Shown here piece after piece: positions 1 through 5,423 of a DNA stretch of 5,423 nt. Location of the stretch: positions 1 through 5,423 of the forward strand of contig DLOP01000183.1 in NCBI GenBank assembly GCA_002478505.1, read 5' to 3'. This DNA is from Lachnospiraceae bacterium UBA7481 (GTDB taxonomy: Bacteria > Bacillota > Clostridia > Lachnospirales > Lachnospiraceae). A model generated the notes under the pieces. That model saw only the letters and a program-made list of their open reading frames with translations. It was not told the origin of the DNA and did no database searches. Within the stretch, counting starts at the first letter, position 1. Each line of letters opens with the position of its first letter. The position numbers and the translations under genes were made by a program.

Positions 1-182
1 AGAACAGCATATCAGAGAACAGTATATCAGAGAACAGTATATCAGAGAACAGTATATCGAATAACAACATATCGGGAAATGGAATATCAGGCAGCGGGTT
101 TACAGGCGGACAATCCGAATGGGGACGTACCGGTGACAATATAGCCGGTGAGAATACAACCGGAGACAGCCATACAGGGCAT
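1..182 (+). repeat. 15-bp in-frame tandem repeat decaying into a degenerate pentapeptide repeat
   Basis: Units start at 3, 18, 33 and 48 with consensus aacagtatatcagag. The units at 18 and 33 are identical, the one at 3 differs by one base, and the one at 48 diverges at its end. The 15-base phase continues in weaker form: 63 (NNISG), 78 (NGISG), 93 (SGFTG), and later 138 (NIAGE), 153 (NTTGD), 168 (SHTGH). Asn or Ser falls on the same phase across about 60 residues. The left edge cuts the array, so total copy number is unknown. The likely protein product is an extended, hydrophilic, surface-exposed stalk. Confidence 0.85.
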
Positions 183-701
183 GAGGATGGAGATATAGAC
201 ATATTTTATGACAGGATCACTTCAGCTCACGACAGCGGAGATTCCGGAGATACAGATGAGGGCATCGTTACACAGGAAAGAATTTTTCATCAGATATCAG
301 AAAATATGGCGTCCGGAAGAACGGCGGAGACGGCGATCCTTCATGGCAGTTCGGCAGTTGTCAAAGCAATTGAGGTGACCGGTATCACAACAGGTATTTT
401 GGGACTGACATATCTGATGGTCTGGATGATCATAACAAAGGCATCTCTGGCGGAAATTTATTCTGTCCGTGCAGACAAAAGCAGACGCCGCCTGGGCGCA
501 GCATTGCTTATGCATGGGGAAAATGCGTTCCATATCCATATCAGGGAACGTCTGCTGGAAAAAGGAGAGACCGGAAAGTATCAGATTGTATTCAGGAAAC
601 GGTTTACCATAAAGCATGCTAACAGGGATATCATTATTCACTGTCGGGAAAAAGCGATTTCGGAGGTAATCAGGCCGGAGATTGTTTTCTATATAGAATA
701 G
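1..701 (+). CDS. Repeat-containing single-pass membrane protein, C-terminal part (5' end outside window)
   Basis: I do not recognise the family. The frame is open from position 3 to the TAG at 699-701 (232 visible residues) and runs off the left edge. Visible residues 1-60 follow a five-residue repeat rich in Asn, Ser, Ile and Gly. Residues 61-86 form an acidic Asp/Gly/Ser linker. Residues about 125-144 (VTGITTGILGLTYLMVWMII) are a probable transmembrane helix. A basic segment follows (KSRRR near 159-163), then a C-terminal domain of about 80 residues with alternating hydrophobic strands, ending in FYIE. By the positive-inside rule the repeats would lie outside and the C-terminal domain in the cytoplasm; this is inference. 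The ATG at 306 is in frame but has no ribosome binding site, so it is an internal Met. The next gene starts 83 bases downstream on the same strand, so co-transcription is plausible. Function unknown. Confidence 0.8.
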   Translation, partial: NSISENSISENSISENSISNNNISGNGISGSGFTGGQSEWGRTGDNIAGENTTGDSHTGHEDGDIDIFYDRITSAHDSGDSGDTDEGIVTQERIFHQISENMASGRTAETAILHGSSAVVKAIEVTGITTGILGLTYLMVWMIITKASLAEIYSVRADKSRRRLGAALLMHGENAFHIHIRERLLEKGETGKYQIVFRKRFTIKHANRDIIIHCREKAISEVIRPEIVFYIE

Positions 702-784
702 GCTTGCGGAGCAGGAGGAAAAAATGTAAAATGTATGCGTAGAGTTACGACGTACAGGGCAACGCCCGCGCGAAAGGAAACGTT
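702..784 (+). promoter_or_regulatory. Intergenic leader with decoy Shine-Dalgarno and start-stop codons
   Basis: AGGAGG at 713-718 sits five bases before ATG (724-726), which is followed at once by TAA (727-729). A second ATG at 731 encodes only M-Y-A before TAG (740-742). A third ATG at 735 opens a 17-codon frame ending at TGA 786-788, which overlaps the ATPase start as ATGA. A weak hairpin GGGC-AAC-GCCC lies at 757-767, just before the real ribosome binding site. I see no clear -35/-10 promoter and no terminator. The strongest ribosome site therefore leads to no gene product. It may delay or re-route ribosomes, or it may be a relic. Confidence 0.4.
773..778 (+). promoter_or_regulatory. Ribosome binding site of the first ClpX-like gene
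   Basis: AAAGGA lies six bases before ATG 785 and fixes that start. The next in-frame ATG (803, residue 7) has an AT-rich upstream stretch with no purine-rich site. Confidence 0.65.
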
Positions 785-2251
785 ATGATTAATATTTTTA
801 AAATGGAAGGATCTACAAAAGCTATTACAGAATACATCATTAAACGTCTTGCAATTGTTTGTGAAGATATCAGTCCCAAAGATGCAGAAGGCGTAGCTTA
901 CCTTACCATCCTGTATCAGCGTGTTCTGGAGGATCGCCGCATTGCTCCCGAAGAACGCAGCCTGATGCATATACTGGATAAGCTGGAAGAGGATCTGATG
1001 TATGACAGACGGATCTTTGCTGCGCGGGCGGAGTTTGTTTTGGATTTTTTAAAAGCGGATCTGCTTAGATGCGCTTTGCTGAGTTGTAACAATAAAAAGG
1101 AGATGATTATTTTAGGGCGGATCCGCTGCTTGAAAAAGATATATTTTTCCGACGGACAGGAGGAAAAGAAGAGATCAGAGAGATTGACGCCCGAAAAAAT
1201 AAAGAAGTATGTTGATCAGTATGTTATCGGGCAGGAGGCTGCCAAGAAAGCGGTGGCGGTGGCGGTATATCGTCATGATAAGATGGTCAAACATCCGGGA
1301 GAAAACTTTGCCGCCAATGTAATATTGCTGATTGGACCAAGCGGCTGTGGTAAAACCGAGATTATGAGAAGACTCCAAGAGATTACGGAGTACCCGGTGA
1401 TCTGTACGGATGTTTCTTCCTTGGGGGCGTCGCAGTACAGAGGGAGGCATAAAGAGGACCTGTTGATCTCTTTGTGGGAAAAAGCCGGCAGGAAAAAAGC
1501 GCAGGCGGAGCATGGCATTATATTTATGGATGAATTTGATAAGGTGCTGCAGCCCGTATTTTCCGAACGGGGCGTCAATGTCCATGATGATGTTCAGTCA
1601 CAGATGCTTACCATGTTGGAGGGAAGCGATGTGGAGTTGAAGGTTGGCGGCAGGGTTTTTACCATGAATACTTCTCATATTTTATTTATACTTGCGGGTG
1701 CATTTCAGGGAATTGAGGAATGCGTCCGCGAAAGCAAGGTAAAAGAGGAGCAGCAGTCAGGCTTTATTGGATTTAACAATCCTTTGATGAGTGAGATTGA
1801 CGTAGGCTTCAGCAGGAACAATATCACGCATGAAGTATTGATGAAATATGGTATGAAACGGGAACTGGCGGGAAGGATCAGCGAGATTGCCGTATTAAAC
1901 TCACTGAAAAGAGAAGATATGATCAGGATATTGACGGTTCCCAAGGATAATCTGATTGAACGGTATACCAGAGAAATCCGGCTTGCCTGTGGAGGGGAAT
2001 TGAAATTTACCGGGGAAGCACTGGAGAAGATTGCGGATATGGCACTTGCGGAAGAGACGGGAGCAAGGGCGCTGCATCAGATCGTAAGGCGGGCTGTCAG
2101 ACAATGTTTGTATGAGGCACCCGGATTGAAAGGGATCAGCAGTATTACGATCACAGAGGAAGTTGTGTCGGGAGAAAAAAAGCCGATCCTTTGTATGGAG
2201 GATGATGTGGCGGACTGGAATGTAGGAGAGTTGGATGAGGAAGCTTTTTGA
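785..2251 (+). CDS. ClpX-like AAA+ unfoldase with non-standard N domain (paralogue 1)
   Basis: A 488-residue cytoplasmic AAA+ ATPase of the ClpX type, expected to form hexameric rings that unfold proteins using ATP. Residues 1-135 are a helical domain I do not recognise, in place of the ClpX zinc-binding domain; there are no CxxC pairs. The AAA+ module starts with VIGQ (147-150), then Walker A GPSGCGKT (184-191), Walker B IIFMDEFDK (245-253), sensor 1 near 296-304, arginine finger R364 in ELAGR and sensor 2 GAR (426-428). A C-terminal small domain follows ClpX to near the end. The pore-1 loop reads QYRG (217-220) instead of GYVG. The RKH loop is shortened and absent. IGF (328-330) stands where ClpX binds ClpP. 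E. coli ClpX is 424 residues, so the extra length is N-terminal. The gene overlaps its paralogue by 17 bases, so their translation is probably coupled. I withhold the symbol clpX because its substrate-recognition elements differ. Confidence 0.93.
   Translation: MINIFKMEGSTKAITEYIIKRLAIVCEDISPKDAEGVAYLTILYQRVLEDRRIAPEERSLMHILDKLEEDLMYDRRIFAARAEFVLDFLKADLLRCALLSCNNKKEMIILGRIRCLKKIYFSDGQEEKKRSERLTPEKIKKYVDQYVIGQEAAKKAVAVAVYRHDKMVKHPGENFAANVILLIGPSGCGKTEIMRRLQEITEYPVICTDVSSLGASQYRGRHKEDLLISLWEKAGRKKAQAEHGIIFMDEFDKVLQPVFSERGVNVHDDVQSQMLTMLEGSDVELKVGGRVFTMNTSHILFILAGAFQGIEECVRESKVKEEQQSGFIGFNNPLMSEIDVGFSRNNITHEVLMKYGMKRELAGRISEIAVLNSLKREDMIRILTVPKDNLIERYTREIRLACGGELKFTGEALEKIADMALAEETGARALHQIVRRAVRQCLYEAPGLKGISSITITEEVVSGEKKPILCMEDDVADWNVGELDEEAF
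2224..2228 (+). promoter_or_regulatory. Ribosome binding site of the second ClpX-like gene
   Basis: AGGAG lies six bases before ATG 2235, inside the last codons of the preceding gene. It supports that start and translational coupling through the 17-base overlap. Confidence 0.75.
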
Positions 2252-3800
2252 AAAAAGTAATATAGAAACATATGCACCGTATTTGGAAAGGCGTCTGAAG
2301 CTATATCAGAAGAACGATCAGCCGTTTACTAACGGTATGGTGATTTACGCTTACCTGTCAATTGTGATCTACTATATATTTCTATTACGCGATAGGGATG
2401 AACAGGTATTGGAAAGCGTGATGAAGCTATTAGGCGCGTCCTACAAAGAGGGGGACAGACAGGCACCTTTTTGGGCGATACTCAATAAGGCGGCCGAAGA
2501 ATATACAGATGATCTGATGCTGGCTAACGGTATCAGATTGGAAAAGATCGTATGCAATGAGGATATAGATGAATGTTTTGATTTCCTGGAATGGGAGGTC
2601 ATGCAGGAACCGGATGAGGAGAAAAGATATCTGCAGCTTGGAGAGATAGACGTCAATAAAATCCAGTTTTTTAAAGACGGAAGAAAAAGACTGGAAATGC
2701 GACGAGAGAAAACAAAAGACGTTAGGAAGGATGATCCGGGTTTCCTGAGAAAATGCGAAAGGTTTCTGCGGGAATATACTCCGGACAGGATCAAGGAGTA
2801 TCTTGACCGTTTTGTAATCGGACAGGATGCTGCTAAGATCAGTATCAGCGCAGCGGTCTATAATCATTATCAGAGGGTCCTTCATCCGGAGGAAGATCTG
2901 GTCAAATCCAATGTCATACTGATCGGGCCTACCGGCTGTGGTAAGACGGAACTTATCCGCAGGATAGAGGAACTGGTTAATGTCCCTGTTGTTATTTCTG
3001 ATTTCAGTGGTATTGTTGCAACCCCATGGAAAGGGAGAAATAAGGAAGAGGCGTTGCTGAATCTATACCTGAAAGCCGATAAGTGCATGGAGGCGGCAGA
3101 ACATGGGATCGTTTTTTTTGATGAATTTGATAAGATGATACCGACTAGGAATAACAGCATGGGGATGGATATCAATCAGGAGCTTCAGGGACAGATGCTT
3201 GGGATGATGGAAGGAACGATGATAGATGTCCCTTATATGAACGGTTCCGGAAATGACACCGTGCTTCGGATGGATACAAAGAATATTTTGTTTATATGCG
3301 CCGGTGCCTTTGAGGGATTGGAAAAAATCGTTAGGAAAGATATGCAGAAGGAAGGGAGTCTGGGATTTCACAGCAGCCTGATCGACCAGTCGGATATTGA
3401 GATAAACGAAGACAATATCAAAGTGAAGCATCTGATGGAGTATGGGATGAAACCGGAGCTGGCAGGACGTCTGGGTGCAATCTCGGTGCTGCATGGACTG
3501 GATAAGGAAATGATGAAAAAAGTGTTGACCGAACCGGAAGACAGTATCATCGCCAGATACCAGAGGGAATTTGATTATGAGAATCATATCCGGCTGAGAT
3601 TTACGGAGGAAGCGATCGACGTTATTGTCGATAAGGTTTCCAAACTAAGTATCGGAGCCAGGGGATTAAATGCCGTCATTCATGAGATTTTAGAGGATGC
3701 ATTGTTTCATGTGCCGGGTATGGATGGCGTCATGCAGGTGACGATTACCGGCGCTGCAGCGTCGCTGGAGGAGGCGCCGGAGTATACGATAGAGAGGTAG
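2235..3800 (+). CDS. ClpX-like AAA+ unfoldase with long N domain (paralogue 2)
   Basis: A 521-residue paralogue of the preceding gene, likely its partner in the same ring or pathway. Residues 1-185 form an unrecognised N-terminal domain with no zinc-finger cysteine pattern. It contains a very hydrophobic run at 35-51 (many Ile, Tyr, Leu), either a buried helix or a membrane-associating one. The ATPase core has VIGQ (194-197), Walker A GPTGCGKT (231-238), Walker B GIVFFDEFDK (291-300), sensor 1 ILFICAGAF (351-359), arginine finger R412 in ELAGR and sensor 2 GAR (474-476). All catalytic residues are kept, so it should be an active ATPase. The pore-1 loop is PWKG (264-267): Trp replaces the Tyr of ClpX GYVG and Lys follows it. 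The RKH loop is replaced by a Gly/Asn-rich loop (about 335-341). LGF (376-378) matches the [LIV]-G-[FL] ClpP-docking consensus. No clpP gene lies in the window. Confidence 0.93.
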   Translation: MRKLFEKSNIETYAPYLERRLKLYQKNDQPFTNGMVIYAYLSIVIYYIFLLRDRDEQVLESVMKLLGASYKEGDRQAPFWAILNKAAEEYTDDLMLANGIRLEKIVCNEDIDECFDFLEWEVMQEPDEEKRYLQLGEIDVNKIQFFKDGRKRLEMRREKTKDVRKDDPGFLRKCERFLREYTPDRIKEYLDRFVIGQDAAKISISAAVYNHYQRVLHPEEDLVKSNVILIGPTGCGKTELIRRIEELVNVPVVISDFSGIVATPWKGRNKEEALLNLYLKADKCMEAAEHGIVFFDEFDKMIPTRNNSMGMDINQELQGQMLGMMEGTMIDVPYMNGSGNDTVLRMDTKNILFICAGAFEGLEKIVRKDMQKEGSLGFHSSLIDQSDIEINEDNIKVKHLMEYGMKPELAGRLGAISVLHGLDKEMMKKVLTEPEDSIIARYQREFDYENHIRLRFTEEAIDVIVDKVSKLSIGARGLNAVIHEILEDALFHVPGMDGVMQVTITGAAASLEEAPEYTIER

Positions 3801-3811
3801 CTGCTGTTGTC

Positions 3812-3817
3812 AGGAGG
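3812..3817 (+). promoter_or_regulatory. Strong ribosome binding site of the 14-codon frame
   Basis: AGGAGG lies eight bases before ATG 3826, close to ideal sequence and spacing. It points to the short frame, not to the cyclase start 46 bases further on. Confidence 0.7.
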
Positions 3818-3825
3818 ATCACCGG

Positions 3826-3870
3826 ATGATACGGCAGACAGTGGAAGATATGGAGGCTAAAGATGGGTAA
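3826..3870 (+). CDS. Possible 14-residue leader peptide ahead of the diguanylate cyclase
   Basis: The frame encodes MIRQTVEDMEAKDG and ends at TAA 3868-3870. It has a near-ideal AGGAGG site at eight bases and overlaps the cyclase start (3863) by eight bases. The cyclase ribosome binding site lies inside it. That arrangement is typical of translational coupling, where ribosomes finishing the short frame re-initiate on the larger gene. The peptide itself shows no signal sequence, membrane segment, or run of regulatory amino acids such as an attenuator would need, so the act of translation may matter more than the product. It could also be a chance frame or the remnant of a former gene. The nearby stop at 3827-3829 in the cyclase frame rules out an upstream extension of the cyclase. 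Confidence 0.4.
   Translation: MIRQTVEDMEAKDG
3852..3856 (+). promoter_or_regulatory. Ribosome binding site of the diguanylate cyclase
   Basis: GGAGG lies six bases before ATG 3863 and decides that start. It is embedded in the 14-codon frame, so initiation here may depend on ribosomes translating that frame. Confidence 0.7.
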
Positions 3871-5423
3871 ATTACAAAAGGCAGTGCTGATCAGGACCGT
3901 TGTTCCGATCATGCTGATGGGAATCGTTATTGCAATTTTCACGGGCAGCCGCTATAAAAAAATGCTGTATGAACAGATGAAGCCGATGTTAAGCGCCACC
4001 GCAGCTTCTGTGATGACAGTTTATGACGAGCTGTACGAAGGGGATTATGCGCTGGTAGGAGACGGACGGTTTTCTCTGTATAAGGGGGAACAGGAACTGA
4101 CCGGCGATTTTGCGATCATTGATCGGATCTCTGAAGAAGCGGGTGTAGAGATTACTTTATTTTATAAGGATGCAAGGATCCTGACAACGTTAAAGGATGC
4201 GGAAGGGGGACGGTATGTTGCTACGGGAGTCAACAGCGCTATTTATCGTGCGATAGAGAAGGAACCTGATGTCCGGTATTATAATGTAGAGATCGACGGG
4301 GTGGAGTATTATGCCTGTTATGCGCCAATCATGCATTCTGATGGCAGCTTTGTCGGCATGGTGGGGGTGGCAAGGAAGACGGAGCAGATCTCAAATGCTG
4401 TATTGAAAACGTTGGAACCTATCTGGCTGATCATATTGTGCTGTGCGGTTCTGGCAGGATATATCAGTGTCAACTATACGAAAGGGCTGGTAGATGGGAT
4501 TCAGCATATCCGTGATTTTTTGCAGTATATGACGCGGGGTGAGCTGAATCATCTGATGAATGGCAGGATCTTAAAGAGAGAAGATGAGATCGGTGATGCC
4601 GGAAGGTCCGTGGTTGCTATGCAGAAGGCGGTGCGTATTCTGGTAGAACGGGATCCGCTGACCACTTTATACAACAGGCGGTATGGTACGGCAAAATTAA
4701 AAAAGATTCAGCGGCAGGCCAAGCGATGCGGTCTGCAGTATGCGGTCGCGATGGGGGATATTGATTATTTTAAAAAGGTCAATGATACCTTCGGGCATGA
4801 GATTGGGGATTCCGTGCTGATACGGGTGGCAGAACAGCTGAAAAGGGCTGTTGTTGGCAAGGGCTTTGCCTGCCGCTGGGGCGGTGAGGAGTTTCTGATC
4901 GTATTGGACGGACTTGACCGGAAAGAGGCACTGGAAACGCTGACCCAGATGCTTCAGAATATCCGGAGCATTGCAATTCCCTGTCAGGGACAGGATATCA
5001 GGGTGACGATGACAATGGGGTATGTTGATGGGTGTTTGTCAGATGATCATGAAGAACTGATCCGCATGGCGGATGACAGGCTGTATTATGGAAAGGAACA
5101 TGGAAGGAACCGGATCGTTGCTAATGTGGACGATGATGCAACGGCATTGGACATGTACGATATGGAAAATATCAGGGAGATGCTTTCGCAGGCTGAGTAT
5201 GATCTGTCAGTAATGTCAAAGGAGCTGTATCAGCTTGAGTCGGAAGATGTGGCAGAAGCATTAGACCTGCAGCTGACGGAAGAAGAGAAGGAAGAAGATC
5301 GAATAGTAGAGGATATGGTCCGTAAAATGGCGGAAAATGCCATTAGGGAAGTTGAAGAAGACGCGGAAAATAAGGAAGCATCAGAAGAAACGAAGAAGAC
5401 GGAAGAAAAGAACGAGACAGAAG
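3863..5423 (+). CDS. Membrane Cache-HAMP-GGDEF diguanylate cyclase with acidic C-terminal extension (3' end outside window)
   Basis: A probable diguanylate cyclase making cyclic-di-GMP from two GTP at the inner face of the membrane, controlled by an outside ligand; 520 residues are visible and the frame is open at the right edge. Order: TM1 (about 12-27), an extracellular single-Cache-like sensor (about 30-182, with YYACYAPIM near 149-157 and FVGMVGVARK at 163-172), TM2 (about 186-204), a HAMP-like linker (205-262), then GGDEF (264-418). The GGDEF domain starts with DPLTTLYNRR and has the metal-binding segment DIDYFKKVND (299-308), FGH (310-312), the active site GGEEF (340-344) and the closing GRNR (414-417). 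The product-inhibition RxxD site is absent: the aligned positions 331-334 read VGKG. Residues 421-520 are an unusual acidic tail with 36 Asp/Glu against 11 Lys/Arg. No terminator separates it from the ATPase genes 62 bases upstream. The ligand is not predictable. Confidence 0.92.
   Translation, partial: MGKLQKAVLIRTVVPIMLMGIVIAIFTGSRYKKMLYEQMKPMLSATAASVMTVYDELYEGDYALVGDGRFSLYKGEQELTGDFAIIDRISEEAGVEITLFYKDARILTTLKDAEGGRYVATGVNSAIYRAIEKEPDVRYYNVEIDGVEYYACYAPIMHSDGSFVGMVGVARKTEQISNAVLKTLEPIWLIILCCAVLAGYISVNYTKGLVDGIQHIRDFLQYMTRGELNHLMNGRILKREDEIGDAGRSVVAMQKAVRILVERDPLTTLYNRRYGTAKLKKIQRQAKRCGLQYAVAMGDIDYFKKVNDTFGHEIGDSVLIRVAEQLKRAVVGKGFACRWGGEEFLIVLDGLDRKEALETLTQMLQNIRSIAIPCQGQDIRVTMTMGYVDGCLSDDHEELIRMADDRLYYGKEHGRNRIVANVDDDATALDMYDMENIREMLSQAEYDLSVMSKELYQLESEDVAEALDLQLTEEEKEEDRIVEDMVRKMAENAIREVEEDAENKEASEETKKTEEKNETE

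Noticed and set aside
1..62. CRISPR-like short repeats
   Set aside because: The 15-bp units are contiguous, with no spacers, and translate in frame as a peptide repeat.
306..701. A separate 131-residue gene starting at ATG 306
   Set aside because: The frame is open all the way to the left edge with coherent repeat protein, and no ribosome binding site precedes 306. It is the tail of a longer gene.
757..767. Intrinsic terminator between the membrane protein and the first ATPase (GGGC-AAC-GCCC)
   Set aside because: The stem is only four pairs and no T-run follows; the bases after it are the ATPase ribosome binding site.
1175..1585. A 136-codon open frame on the minus strand
   Set aside because: It is antisense to the Walker A and Walker B region of paralogue 1 and overlaps a second minus-strand frame over the same bases, as expected of shadows.
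785..2251. Calling the first ATPase housekeeping clpX
   Set aside because: It lacks the zinc-binding domain and the RKH loop, has a changed pore loop, and is paired with a paralogue; no clpP or tig is adjacent.
3063..3587. A 174-codon open frame on the minus strand
   Set aside because: It lies wholly inside the ATPase core of paralogue 2, is antisense to conserved motifs, and its translation is rich in His, Phe and Ile with no recognisable domain. It is a shadow.
2235..3800. HslU or Lon-type identity for the ATPases
   Set aside because: There is no HslU-type inserted domain evident and no Lon protease domain; the IGF/LGF segment and C-terminal domain follow ClpX.

Overview
The window reads as a stretch of a low-to-mid GC Gram-positive genome, most likely a clostridial anaerobe of the Lachnospiraceae type. 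That is an inference from the strong AGGAGG-type ribosome binding sites, the AGA/ATA/GGA-rich codon use, the tight co-directional packing and the Cache-HAMP-GGDEF architecture; no taxonomic marker gene is present. All genes are on the + strand. I see no tRNA, rRNA, insertion sequence, CRISPR array or convincing terminator.

Layout. Positions 1-701 hold the 3' end of a gene cut by the left edge. It encodes a protein with a low-complexity pentapeptide-repeat stretch, an acidic linker, one transmembrane helix and a basic C-terminal domain of about 90 residues. Positions 702-784 are a short gap with a strong but apparently wasted Shine-Dalgarno site in front of an ATG-TAA start-stop pair. Positions 785-2251 and 2235-3800 are two tandem, overlapping, paralogous ClpX-like AAA+ ATPases. 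A 14-codon reading frame with an excellent ribosome binding site (3826-3870) then overlaps the start of a membrane Cache-HAMP-GGDEF diguanylate cyclase (3863 to the right edge), which carries a very acidic tail of at least 100 residues.

The most unusual content is the ClpX-like pair. Both proteins keep the ATPase machinery: Walker A, Walker B with DE, sensor 1, arginine finger, sensor 2, and an IGF/LGF tripeptide where ClpX docks on ClpP. Both lack the ClpX zinc-binding N domain and have long unrecognised N-terminal domains instead. Both have lost the RKH loop and have a changed pore-1 loop (QYRG and PWKG instead of GYVG). They share derived residues that differ from standard ClpX (DEFDK, AGAF, GMKxELAGR). 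This suggests an old duplication within a specialised ClpX-derived lineage, perhaps acting as a mixed hexamer.

Working together (inference): the overlaps and lack of terminators suggest one transcription unit coupling a membrane-anchored surface protein, a two-subunit unfoldase and a ligand-sensing cyclic-di-GMP synthase. The basic pore loops of the ATPases and the acidic tail of the cyclase make a substrate or adaptor relationship conceivable, but nothing in the sequence proves it.
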